Of a DNA stretch of 64,000 bases, positions 11,354-20,800 are shown in pieces. The stretch spans positions 13,098,862 through 13,162,861 of the forward strand of contig JABAKD010000023.1 of assembly GCA_012845835.1 (NCBI GenBank), written 5' to 3'. Below the pieces are notes generated by a model. That model was not told the DNA's origin, did no database searches, and worked only from the letters and a program-made list of their open reading frames with translations. Source of the DNA: Undaria pinnatifida. Lineage: Eukaryota; Sar; Phaeophyceae; Laminariales; Alariaceae. Made by a program: the position numbers and the translations under genes. Numbering within the stretch: position 1 is the first letter of the stretch; every line of letters starts with the position of its first letter.

Positions 11354-12354
11354 ACTATTATGCGAAATATTTTCAGCGATTATTTCCCGCTTTAACAGGG
11401 ATCTCCGACGCCAAAACTAAAAACCATCCACTATGGGAGCAGAAATCATCGTTATTTCTGGGTTCAGAAATAATCGACGCCAGAAATCAGCGGATTTGGT
11501 GATTTCTGAGCCCAGAAATGCCAGCTCTTCAAACCCCTCAGAACTGGGATTAATTGACTCTGGGATACTTTTTATTTCCTTTTCCACACACATCTACTTT
11601 TCAGCTTCTCACGTGTCGTCCCTTTCTCCCCCCCCGGTTCTTGCCTTCAACATTTATCACGTATAGGGTTCACAGCGATCCCAATGTTGGTCGATTTTTC
11701 ATCGAGCGTTGCTAACTCACGCTCTCGCGCTTTCCGCAAGTCAATTTGTGCGGAAGAAAAAGTCCCCACGAATTTATGCGAACATGCACTCGGGGGGATT
11801 CGAACTCACGAAACTGACCTATACCGGGTTCGAGGACAATCTGATACGCCACCTGGGCGACCGGCTGTGGGGCGATACTACCTCGTACCAAGTGTCGCAT
11901 GTCACCACACTGCCGGAACTTTACCTGGTATGATACCTGTCTGCTGTACACGTCACCCATCACCTACCACAAAGAATCACAAAGACACCCACGACAGCAT
12001 ACCGCCCTTGTTGTGTGCGAGACAGAGCTTCGTCCTCACACAAACGCGACAGCAACAGCACCACCACCATCGAAACCACCACAGGCACACCACACCACCA
12101 CGGCAGCCGCAGCACAGCAGCAGCACAGCAGAAGAGGCGGTGGTGACCTAACGTCGTCGGCGACAGTGTACGCGCCAGATTTCAAAAATAAAGGAAAACG
12201 GCAAAACAAGACCTACCAATTCAAAATAAAACCACTTACTTTCTAAAAATCAGAAGCCTTAAAGGACGCCCCTATTTCTGTTGCAGATATTTCTGGAGCC
12301 TTAAAACTTCAGTACAAAAGAAAATCGCAAGAAATAATCGATCAAAAAAATAGT
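11354..12354 (+). mobile_element. Element D carrying a SINE-1 insertion
   Basis: Ends are ACTATT and AATAGT. Apart from positions 11570-11873 it is collinear with 3332-3996 on the opposite strand, sharing GAAATCAGCGGATTTGGTG, the CAG-rich part and GGTGACCTAACGTCGTCGG. It interrupts a family E copy, so it inserted after that E copy was in place. I recognise no coding sequence. Confidence 0.6.
11570..11873 (-). mobile_element. SINE-1, full length, with target duplication
   Basis: This is a 304-bp element. On the minus strand the 5' part is tRNA-like, with a B-box-like GAGTTCGAATCCCCC. It is followed by a tRNA-unrelated body and an A-rich 3' end. It is flanked by GATACT at 11564-11569 and 11874-11879. 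The second D copy (3332-3996) has a single GATACT at the matching point, so both the empty site and the 6-bp duplication are visible. Retroposition by a LINE partner is the known mechanism for such elements; the partner is not seen here. Confidence 0.8.
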
Positions 12355-13182
12355 AGGCCTAAGGGGGTAAATCTGACGGTTTTGGAGATCGTACAACCAG
12401 TGAAGAGAGGGCGGAGCGTTCGAGGGCGTGGGGATGGTGATGTGGGCGGGGGGCGAAAGTTTTTTTTGCACAACGTCTTTAAGTCGCACAAATGTAGGCG
12501 TTTGCTATACGCGTGATGCCAGGTCTAGGGTGATCGTGCGGGTGGTGGGGAAGGAGGGGGCGTTGGGGCGCAGGGGGGTGGGGGTAAATTGCAGCAGCGG
12601 CATGGATGGCTCTAGAAAGATGACGAGTTGATATCAAGTGCGTGGAGGTGTTTATTACTTGATTTCGATGTTGGGTGGGGGGTTTGAGCAACAGGGGGCG
12701 GGAAATAAAAAAACAAGAAAAAAGAAGAAGGGAAAAGAAAAAAAAATAGGGGGGGGGGGTGGGGGTGAAGGGTTTTGATGAGGTTTTGGTCACTTATAAT
12801 ATAAAAATACAGTCGAGCTGTGAGATCGAAGATTTTGTTGAAAGTCATCTTCTCAATCACATAGTTGAAATACCAACGTACCAGGTACGACAACACAACA
12901 AAGCAAGCAGGTATTAAAAAAAGAAAATATCGAGAAAAAGATGAAAAAAAACTTAGCGTTGATGCTCTTAAATTGGGTATCGTACGTACACAAAGGCAAA
13001 CTTTTTGCAGGGTCAGAAGTGTCACCGTCGGTACCGCAGTCTAACCGCACCTACTGATGGCTTTGTGGTCGAAATATAGGAAGTTCGTAGCATGGGATAT
13101 TTCGACCAGCGTCGAACAGGAGAGGAGAGGGGTGTTGACCTCTTACAAGTAGTGTTGTATTGTTGGGGTACTTTTTGCTTAC

Positions 13183-13629
13183 CTCCACGTCGAAATCATC
13201 CACACGTTCATCGAACCACTGCTGCAGCCGATACGGCCAAGCGCACTCATTGCCCTTCTTTCGTTGAGGAGTCACGCACTGATGGCCATAGGTCACGCTG
13301 CCACCCAAGACCACCACCTTCAAGGTCCCCCTATCTCGTGCCCGCTGGAAGGCCCGGTGCATGCCGAGATCGCTGGTGGGGTACCTATTCGCTGAACGCA
13401 CAAACATCTCATCCGTGAGAGGGTATGCCTCAAACTGAAGAGGATCTGGATGGAAGCAGCCTAGCTCGTGACGGCCGTCTGTTTTCCAGCATGGTGGCTC
13501 TTGTTCATCGAATTGAATGCCTAGCTCCGGGGTTTTGGCAGTGTCAACTTGTTTGGTTGACAAGGCTACGCTGGCGACAACGACGGCTCCCAGAATGAGA
13601 GGCGCCACGGCCGATGCCAGCAGTCGCAT
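13183..13629 (-). CDS. SGNH/GDSL-hydrolase-like protein, first exon fragment
   Basis: I chose the ATG at 13629 because it begins a good signal anchor (MRLLASAVAPLILGAVVVASVAL). The frame gives 149 codons. After a luminal stretch with CWKTDGRHELGCF comes LKVVVLGGSVTYGHQC near residues 108-123, which matches block I of SGNH hydrolases (GxSxTxG, with the nucleophile Ser), then CAWPYRLQQWFDERVDDFDVE. The frame stops at a GTAAGC donor at 13182-13177, in phase 0. Later blocks (Gly, Asn, the DxxH) would be in further exons, which I cannot find down to the family E copy. The gene may have a long intron or be cut. An upstream exon is possible, since TTTCTCCCAGCAG just before the start looks like an acceptor. 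The substrate cannot be told; an extracellular or Golgi glycan/ester role is inference. Confidence 0.5.
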
Positions 13630-14031
13630 CGCCAGCTCCTTCCTGCTGGGAGAAAGTAGAAGAGGAATATTGCACGGGTTGTGTGAAGGCAGGTGTCTCT
13701 GTGTTTGTGCTGTGTACTGGACTACACAGCATTCGGAGCAACACGGAACACACACATTGATTGGTGGTACTTATTAGGCTTACCCCATAAGTGTGCCACA
13801 AATTCAAAGTAATTTCTAGCTGAAAGCGAGGGTCAGAAACGGTCACGAATGCTCAGAAAAAGAGGGACATAACAAAAGGACCATCTCCACTAGATTTTGA
13901 AAAAAAAATATGTCCAAACACGTCAGCTGTGAGTTCGATAGAATTCAGCGACTTGATGTCGATACACATGCAATCTCCGTGGTACATACACCTGATTTTG
14001 ACTACGCATCATCATTATTGTCGTGGGCAGC

Positions 14032-14115
14032 TGTTAAGGTATTAGTGGGGTATTAGTCCGTTTGACCACTTGCAACTGGTTAACCAATAGCTTACCCAAA
14101 CTAAGCCTTATAACA
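14032..14115 (-). mobile_element. Solo LTR of the TRIM family
   Basis: This 84-bp repeat begins TGTTAAGG and ends ATAACA, like the TRIM ends at 18.3 and 37.4 kb. It is flanked by CAGC at 14028-14031 and 14116-14119, a 4-bp target duplication. With no internal region, it is best read as the product of recombination between the two LTRs of one insertion. Confidence 0.8.
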
Positions 14116-14284
14116 CAGCACACAAACGTGATAGAGTTCCCCTGAAAATTTCATTCATGTCTAGACTACTGTTTCTTTGTTTGTTTCTGTGCGTCCCATA
14201 CAATATCTTCGCGCTCCTCTTGTGCATTCTTCCAGTACTAACTCAGATCCGGGGTACACGTAGCGGGCCCTTCTTCCCTCTCCC

Positions 14285-14467
14285 CACTGCTGTGTTTTTT
14301 CCCGGTGGTAATCCTCAGCTCCAGAGTGACCAGAGCCTGTCCTGTGACCACGGACTTGATAATGTGAGAACAACAACAATTTACAGTAGTGTGACGTATG
14401 CACCTTTGTGACCACGGACTCTAGATTTTTTCACAAGAGTTAATGTGAGAAGAAAACAACAACAACC
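14285..14467 (+). mobile_element. Two 5'-truncated family A copies in series
   Basis: One copy ends at the GAGAACAACAACAA tail near 14381. A shorter one (about 14405-14467) holds only GACCACGGACT onward and ends AACAACAACAACC. Both keep the 3' end and lose 5' sequence, as expected of truncated retroposons. The first has the stem-loop with paired and unpaired changes. Confidence 0.6.
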
Positions 14468-14626
14468 TGGCACACTCCCAATTTTACTTTGTATTTGTTC
14501 ATGGCGGAGGCATGAATTGCGCCATCTGTGATCTATGCGTGTATGTACCACCTTTGGTCTGTTCGCGTTTTCCCCCTGGGGTGTTGTTCAGCTCCAGAGC
14601 GACTGGAGCCCGTCCTGTGACCACTG
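14468..14626 (+). mobile_element. 5'-truncated family A copy
   Basis: The family A 3' half includes TGGCGGAGGCATGAATTGCG and the GCTCCAG/CTGGAGC stem at about 14590-14608 (loop AGCGA). It runs directly into the very long (AAC)n tract, which is therefore its tail. Confidence 0.65.
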
Positions 14627-14991
<365 letters not shown>

Positions 14992-14992
14992 A

Positions 14993-15176
14993 GCTTGCCT
15001 TACGCTATACCTACAATGGGACCCGAAGGGTGCGCCAGCTAGCGTTGGGCTGCCAAAGCAACTGAGTGAAATCGACACACGACGCGTATGAAAATACGTG
15101 AAAGTGTGGTGAGCTAAAGCTTTATTTTTCCCCATCCGCCGGAGGATTAAAAAAAATAAAAAATAAAAAATATAAC
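14993..15176 (+). mobile_element. Family F retroposon
   Basis: It runs from CTTACGCTATACCTAC through GGTGCGCCAGCTAGCG, ACACGACGCGTATG and CCCATCCGCCGGAGG to an A-rich tail (15146-15176). It shares these with copies at 17.35, 20.66, 21.79 and 63.8 kb. The A-rich 3' tail in every copy points to retroposition. No tRNA-like box is obvious. Confidence 0.65.
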
Positions 15177-15179
15177 ACA

Positions 15180-15245
15180 CTCCAGCTATGAGATCAAGGA
15201 TTTGGTCGATACTGATGTTCGCAGCAATGTGTGTGATCTTCCGAT
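15180..15245 (-). repeat. Family E 3'-end segment, 5'-truncated
   Basis: Only the terminal block is present (CACTCCAGCTATGAGATCAAG...GTGTGATCTTCCGATCGAG). It abuts the family F tail. It is diverged from young copies at about one base in six. Confidence 0.55.
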
Positions 15246-15274
15246 CGAGAGAATAATTGAGCATCTTTCGTCCC

Positions 15275-15370
15275 CAGTCGACTCCTCTGGTCAAATTGTA
15301 CCTACGATATAGTACCCACGCTGCATTAAAGAATTAGATATTGAAATTATCACCACGGTGACATTCTAGT
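15275..15370 (-). mobile_element. SINE-2 fragment, diverged
   Basis: TTGTACCTACGATATAG and ATTATCACCACGGTG align in order with the SINE-2 copy at 28822-29055. It is the middle portion only. Confidence 0.4.
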
Positions 15371-15842
15371 GGTCCGCCCGTATAATTTCACACCTATATG
15401 TTCATCACGCGAACAATATTCAAGCGTATTTTACGGTTTACCTGACTGGACTTCAGGACGGCATGATGATGATTTAAAAATAGGTCTAACCCGTCTATCC
15501 CCCTGTCAGATAACAGGTCTCGGATGAACCTCATGAGGAAATTCCAATATATTTTCATATATTTTTCCCGTCTTTTTCAGCTCTATTTCTTTTTTCGTTC
15601 TCTTCTTTCATGTCTATTCTTGTTTTTTTTGTAACCAATTGGCTTGGTCTTGAGGGCTTATGCTAAGAGATAAGCACCACTTGCAACGTAAATATTTTGT
15701 AGTCGAACGTGGTAGTCTTTCCTGGTTTGTAAAACTGGTTTGTAAGTGGTGTACAAGTACCAGTAGACGTTTTTTTTCAAGCGAGAGTAGGGCGACGTAC
15801 GTATGTACCAGTATGGACCTACTGATATGTTATCATAAAAAT
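15371..15842. other. No recognised gene; possible old family A trace
   Basis: A T/C-rich stretch near 15585-15630 and GGTAGTCTTTCCTGG near 15710 recall the family A middle part, but alignment is too poor to annotate. Nothing else is supported. Confidence 0.3.
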
Positions 15843-15844
15843 AT

Positions 15845-16390
15845 AAATGCACTCCAGCTGTGACATCATGTTTTTTGTCGAAACTCATCCTTGCAAGCTG
15901 TGTGTGATACTCTGATCGCACGTATCGCACGTATATCGTATGTATGTAGGGGCTCGCTATACGCGTGGCTTTAGCTAGGTCTAGGTGATCGTGCAGGTGG
16001 TGGGCAAGGAGGGGGGGCGTTGGAGGGAGGGGGTAGGAATGAATGAAAACTACGTTATGAATGAGGAGAAAGAAAATGACCTGTTATCAATTGCGTAGAA
16101 GTGTTTATTACTCTGGCCGATTTCGATTGTAGGTGGGGCGTTTGAAAAAAAAGGCCGGGACAAAAAAAAGGGGGCGGGGGGGGAGCGTCGGAATTGAATT
16201 GGAGCTACAAGTACGGCATGGATGGCTCGAAAGATCATGAGGTAACGTAAGCTGGCTGGTACGAGTAATGTTTACTACTCTGGCAGATTTTGATTCTAGG
16301 TGGGGGGTTTGAACAAGAGGGATCGGGGGGGGGGGGGAAGGGGGTGGCTGGGGGGGGCGGGACAAATCTGACGGTCGTACAAGTACAAGT
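15845..16390 (-). mobile_element. Family E copy with internal duplication
   Basis: It starts with the constant block (GCACTCCAGCTGTGACATC) and then has TATACGCGTGG...GGTCTAGGTGATCGTGC. The sub-block running from the CATGGATGGCTCGAAAGAT-type motif to TTTGAACAAGAGG occurs twice (about 16050-16160 and 16215-16330). G-tracts separate the blocks. Sub-block duplication is a general feature of this family. Confidence 0.55.
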
Positions 16391-16709
16391 AGCAAGAAGA
16401 CATCCGTTTAAAGCACCTGCCTGGTATTGTTCATTATTATTGTAGAAGATTTATTTGATGTTAGAAAGGCGTCGTATGCGACACAATCTTCAGGTGTGGA
16501 AAACAACTTGTTGAAGCTTCACAATTCGTTTTTGTACTGCGCATTGATCGCGAGATAGAATATTTCATTAGATGGGTTCATCCACGTAGTTGCCATTATT
16601 TTCTGACATCGCTAATTATCTGAAAGAGATACCTATTGCAAAATACAACGGGCGAGGAGACGTTGTCATGCAATGTCACCAACATTGAGCACGAGAGGGA
16701 GAAGAAGTT
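16391..16709. other. No recognised feature
   Basis: About 320 bp between family E and a diverged family A copy. No repeat or coding match was recognised. Confidence 0.4.
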
Positions 16710-16930
16710 CATCGTAGGCTGGCTCCCGATCAATTCCAATATTAATAATATTCTTTTGGCGGAGGCATGAATAACGTCGGCAATTATGTATGTGTGAACC
16801 ACTACCTGTTCGTTTTATCATGTGTGACGTTTTTTTCTTTCCTGGGGTGATCCATTTCAGAGTGGCTGGACCCTGTCCTGTGCCCACGTAGTACTCGACT
16901 GTGCAAGGTAATGTTTTAACAACATGGTTT
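16710..16930 (+). mobile_element. Old family A copy, 3' half
   Basis: ATCGTAGGCTGGCTCCCGATC, GGCGGAGGCATGAAT and CTGGACCCTGTCCTGTG match family A in order, ending GTAATGTTTTAACAACAT. The stem-loop has decayed (TTTCAGAGTGGCTGGA). It is clearly older than the copies at 2, 9 and 20.8 kb. Confidence 0.5.
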
Positions 16931-17350
16931 GTTAAAAAAAAGACGACAGCGGAAGAGAATTGAGAGGTAGCAGCGACACAGAGATGAAAACGACACCACC
17001 AGCAGATATAAGGATGTATCCACAAAAACAGCTTCAAATAGGCGTAAGCTTCACAAGCCCTTGGTCTCTTTCTCACAACTCGACAGGCCAAAAGCGGTGA
17101 GTAGTCTGTGTTGTTTTCATGTTATGATATTCTATTGTTATCAACAAAGCGGTGGAGACGGCAGTCAAACGAAATTAGATGCAACTAGACGTGAAAAAAA
17201 ACAAAACTGCCCAATGTCATTGGGAATACTACGTGAGATAAAGATGAAGGCAAGGATAACACCGGGTGAGACGAAAGGACACCGTGGGACACCGTATACA
17301 ACTGCAGCTTGCGCTGCCAGGGTTGTAACGAAGACCACTGATAGGGACAG
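16931..17350. other. No recognised feature
   Basis: Open frames on both strands lack recognisable domains. No repeat family was matched here. Confidence 0.4.
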
Positions 17351-17524
17351 CTTACGCTATACCTACAGTGGGATCGGAAGGGTGCGCCAGCTGGCGTTGG
17401 GCTGCGAAAGCAACTGAGTTAAATCGATACACGACGCGTTTGGAAATACGTGGAAGTGTGGTGAGCTAAAGCTTTTTTTTTCCCCATCCACAGGAGGTTG
17501 GAAAAAAATGAAAATAAAAAATAA
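17351..17524 (+). mobile_element. Family F retroposon
   Basis: CTTACGCTATACCTACAGTG to an A-rich tail (GGAAAAAAATGAAAATAAAA). It carries GGTGCGCCAGCTGGCG, whose CGCCAGCTGGCG is a perfect 12-bp palindrome. It is not preceded by AAC repeats, so family F also moves on its own. Confidence 0.65.
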
Positions 17525-17751
17525 AGGACACCTACCACCTGTGACCACGGCTTTTGCATTTGTTAGTATCACAGTAGTAGTACCAGTAACATGATGTATT
17601 GGGCATAAACACCATTATCAAAAAGTTGACTTGGATACGAGGGGAAGGAAAAGCAGACTCGAGAAAGGCTGTCGTACGGGCACCCTGGTATTTCGGGTTT
17701 ACAGGCAGAAATATATAACAACAGTAGACGGGCGAAATTTCGCGTTTTTTT

Positions 17752-17870
17752 TTCCATGTTGTTGTCGTTCTCACATAAACTCGCACAACCAAGTCCGTGG
17801 TCACAGGACAGGCTCCAGTCACTCTGGAGCTGAGGAATACCCCAGAGAAAAAGCACAAACAAATCAAAAC
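17752..17870 (-). mobile_element. 5'-truncated family A copy
   Basis: On the minus strand it contains the stem GCTCCAG/CTGGAGC, CCTGTCCTGTGACCACGG and a short tail (GTTGTTGTCGTTCTCAC on the plus strand). Directly after it, at about 17885-17990, lies an old relative of the family E terminal block. Confidence 0.55.
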
Positions 17871-17994
17871 TCACTCATATAGTATATTACGAGTACTGTA
17901 CCAACAACGCAGGTGGCAAAGATGATTATTGATTGACCTAAAATTCGTCAAACTCACGGCTGACGTCCTTGAAAATTAGTTATAAAATCAAAGG

Positions 17995-18177
17995 TGGCAC
18001 ACGCATACATCACAGCTGACGAAATTCATGCTTCCACCAGAAACATATAAAAGTGAAATCGGGAGTCAGTCTACGATGTGCCAGGTCCATACTGGTGCAT
18101 ACGTCTCACTACTGGCGCCTGAACAAACCGACTACACTGCTTGCCACCCAAGATAGACTACGACGTATACATATATA
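17995..18177 (-). mobile_element. Family A copy, part left of a family E insertion
   Basis: It matches 20930-21080 (ATCACAGCTGACG, AACATATAAAAGTGAAATCG, TTGCCACCCAAG). It is interrupted at ATATATA (18171-18177) by family E and continues after 19379. The intact order is visible in the copy at 20801-21225. Confidence 0.65.
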
Positions 18178-18305
18178 CACGCACAGGATATCACCTCATT
18201 ATCTTTCGAGAGCCATCCATGCCGCTGTGTTTCCCCCCTCCCCCCCCCCCCCACGCCTCGAACGCCCCCTTCTTCCCCATCACCCGCACCTTCGCCTAGA
18301 CCTAG

Positions 18306-18679
18306 TGTTAAGGAATTTAGTGGGGTATTAGTCCGTTTGACCACTTGCAAAAGGTTAACCAATAGCTTACACAAACTAAGCCTTATAACACTCTCCCCCC
18401 CTGAAACGGCGGGATAGCAGGTCGGCCGAATATACGGGCGGACCTGTCAATTACCCAAGCCGTTTCATTTCCTGGGGTTACCGGGGAGAGTATTTTCCAA
18501 GTTCGACATGGGGAAATCTGAAAAGTTTATTATTGTGTATGGTGGGGATCGAACCCACGACCCAAAAAACCCATGGTCTGTCGACGACGCCATTTGTTAA
18601 GGAATTTAGTGGGGTATTAGTCCGTTTGACAACTTGCAAAAGGTTAACCAATAGCTTACACAAACTAAGCCTTATAACA
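18306..18679 (-). mobile_element. TRIM with tRNA-like interior, looks whole
   Basis: This is a 374-bp element with two 85-bp terminal repeats (18306-18390 and 18595-18679) that differ at about one position, so the insertion is recent. The ends are TGTTA...TAACA. It is flanked by CTAG at 18302-18305 and 18680-18683, and the empty site is visible in the family E copy near 22355. On the minus strand a purine tract (GGGGGGGAGAG) precedes the 3' repeat. The interior has a T-arm-like hairpin GTGGG/CCCAC around TTCGATC. It has no coding capacity, so it depends on an LTR element elsewhere for its enzymes. Confidence 0.85.
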
Positions 18680-18718
18680 CTAGCACCACACGTATAACAA
18701 ACCCCTCACCTAAAGCCC

Positions 18719-18772
18719 TCCCCCCCCCCCCCGCCCCCCCCCCCCGCCCCCCCCCCCCCCCCCTCCCCCCCC
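18719..18772 (+). repeat. Poly-C tract inside family E
   Basis: A nearly pure C run of about 50 bp. Other such runs are at 18925-18985, 19070-19085, 22148-22178, 22605-22660 and 22740-22760, all at the same block boundaries of family E. Confidence 0.85.
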
Positions 18773-19378
18773 AACCCATCCCAACCCCACCTTCTCGAAC
18801 ACTCCACCCTCTCTTTACTCACTGATTGTACGACTTACCCCAGGATATACATGATAAACTGATGTATTATTTCCAAAAATGTCACAGTTATCTCCTCAAA
18901 ACAATGTATAGTTTCCAGGCACATATTGAGCTGCCCCCCCCCCCCCCCGCCCCAACTCCCCCCCCCGCCCCAACTCCCCCCCCCCCGCCCCCAATAATAT
19001 ACTGGTGCCAAAACCGTCAGATTTATCCCCTCGAAAGGATTTATAGCTTACAGGCACAAATTGCCCCTTTCCCCCCCCCCCCCGCCCCCCTCCAAACCCG
19101 CTCGCTTTTGATCAAAACCAGGCCCCCCTCTCCCTTCACAGCTGTCAGATTTTGTCCCCCTCACAAACGGGTTTTATAGTTTCCGCGCACAGACTGACTA
19201 AAATCATCCTGTTGACCCTGATAGCTACACTGTAGTTGTAAGGGGAGTCGCCGACCTATATTCTTAATGAGGACACACAACTCGTAATGCGCGCGATCGG
19301 AGTATCACAAACAGCTTGCAAAGATGAGTTTCGACGAAATCTTCGATCTCACAGCTGGAGTGTATTTTAATTTTTATA

Positions 19379-19600
19379 ATATATATTGCACGTAGTACCC
19401 ATCACTACGCATACGCACGACAGACGAAAGTCATTTTTATAGAAGAAACAAAGAAAAAAAAGGGGATTATGGAAAGAGAAGAAAAAATAAAGACATGGAA
19501 GCGAGAAAAACCGAAAAAAGTTGCTGATGAAGAAGAAAAGACAAGAAAAGGAAGAAAATACAAGACAAGAGGAAGCAAGGAGAGTAAGGAGAAAAATAAA
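19379..19600 (-). mobile_element. Family A copy, part right of the family E insertion
   Basis: It continues the copy that starts at 17995: GCACGTAGTACC, GCATACGCACGACAG, then the purine-rich stretch that is the complement of the T/C interior (about 19440-19600). The right edge is not sharp. Confidence 0.6.
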
Positions 19601-20655
19601 GAGAAGAAATGTCAAACTAGCAATCCCTGCGAAGGAACTGACCAATCAATGTAGGATAGCGGGATTTTTGGTACGAGGTAACAATTTAGAAACTGAAAGT
19701 TCCACATGAATATGAGGCCAAGAGGACAACGAAGTGTCAGATGTCAGCCAGAACCAGTACCGCTGTGTGAAGCGTGGGATCGTCGGTGCAGCTGAGTAGC
19801 AAAGGAGAGGTAGCTAACGGGCGTGGGCCTGCACGAGCTGAAGACGACCTTGGCACCGGGCAAGGAACGTCAGGGGTCGTCAAGATTTGTTTTTTTTGTT
19901 ATTTTCAGGAAACGGGGCGGCAGCGGGAAGCGGCGAAGAGGTCCACAAGACCAAACGACGGTAAAGTGCGCCGGAATATAACTCGCTAACCTGGGCAGGT
20001 CGAGTAGAAGCGCGCAGTGCTCGCAAGGTGTTGGACAACAGGATCGCGACGGATCTCACGCGCGGTCGGGTAGGGGAAAGCACGGGTCGGGTTGGGGTAG
20101 TCGCATCTCACCAACCAGGGACAGTAGGGTGGTCGTACGTCGCCAGACAGGATAGGCATCACGAGCAGACCTGTTCAACGCAACATGTCTCGCCCCTTAT
20201 CACGACGATTTTTTTTCCAAAGCGGAATTTCGAGACCCCCTATCGGCGGGTGGAAGGTGTTTGTATCGGCAGCAGGCAGGGGCGGGACGGGATAACTGGC
20301 AGCTCACAGATTTTGGTGGGCCATCTATAGCGTCTACGAGGTAGGCACAGCGCCGCAGCATCAGCAGCAGGGGTGGGCACAGCGTCGGCCGAATCGCGCG
20401 GACGCACAACCGGAGCAGCAGCAGGGCGAGGCACCACAGCGACAAGGGGCGTCAATAGTGGGGGGGGGGGGGGTACATCAATAACAATAGCAGCAGCAGC
20501 AGCAACGGCCCTGGTGGGCACCGAAGCAGCCTTACAGCGGGGCCTGGGTAGCAGCCGGATAGTCAGATTGAGAGTCTTGACACGTATGTGTCAGTGTTTT
20601 CTCGCACGTATACGTATACGTACGCTCACTACAGATCACAGTTGTTGTTGTTGTT
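19601..20655. other. Unassigned; CAG-rich part
   Basis: There are CAGCAG runs around 20355-20420 and 20490-20510, and a G-tract at 20461-20472. Overlapping frames are open on both strands because of the triplet composition. No domain or splice-bounded exon is recognised. Confidence 0.4.
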
Positions 20656-20800
20656 GTTTTTTTTTTTTTTTTTTTTTTTATCTTCCGGCGGATGGGGAAA
20701 AATAAAGCTTTAGCTCACCACACTTCCGCGTATTTTCATACGCGTCGTGTGTCGATTTAACTCAGTTGCTTTCGCAGCCCAACGCTAGCTGGCGCACCAG
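20656..20800 (-). mobile_element. Family F retroposon
   Basis: The tail is a T-run (20656-20680 on the plus strand) preceded by GTTGTTG repeats. The body has CCGGCGGATGGGG, ACGCGTCGTGTGTCG and AGCCCAACGCTAGC. In transcript orientation it follows directly on the AAC tail of a family A copy, the same arrangement as at 14.6-15.2 kb. Confidence 0.65.

Larger units (their letters stand above)
10968..12872 (-). mobile_element. Family E, long copy split by element D
   Basis: The low-coordinate end has the constant family E 3' block (ATACACTCCAGCTGTGAGATC...). The sequence follows the family E order as far as the G-tract near 11340, breaks at element D, and resumes at about 12365 with AAATCTGACGGTTTTGG. 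It runs on to a second copy of the terminal block near 12810-12870 in the same orientation. That far block may be the 3' end of an adjacent E unit. The arrangement matches 21995-23125. Confidence 0.6.
18178..19378 (+). mobile_element. Family E inserted in family A, with 7-bp target duplication
   Basis: It is flanked by ATATATA at 18171-18177 and 19379-19385. The uninterrupted family A copy has a single TATATATTA at this place. It starts inside the family (compare 22.2 kb, which has more 5' sequence) and ends with the constant block CTCACAGCTGGAGTG...ATAAT, so it is 5'-truncated. It is itself split by a TRIM at 18306-18679. Confidence 0.75.
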
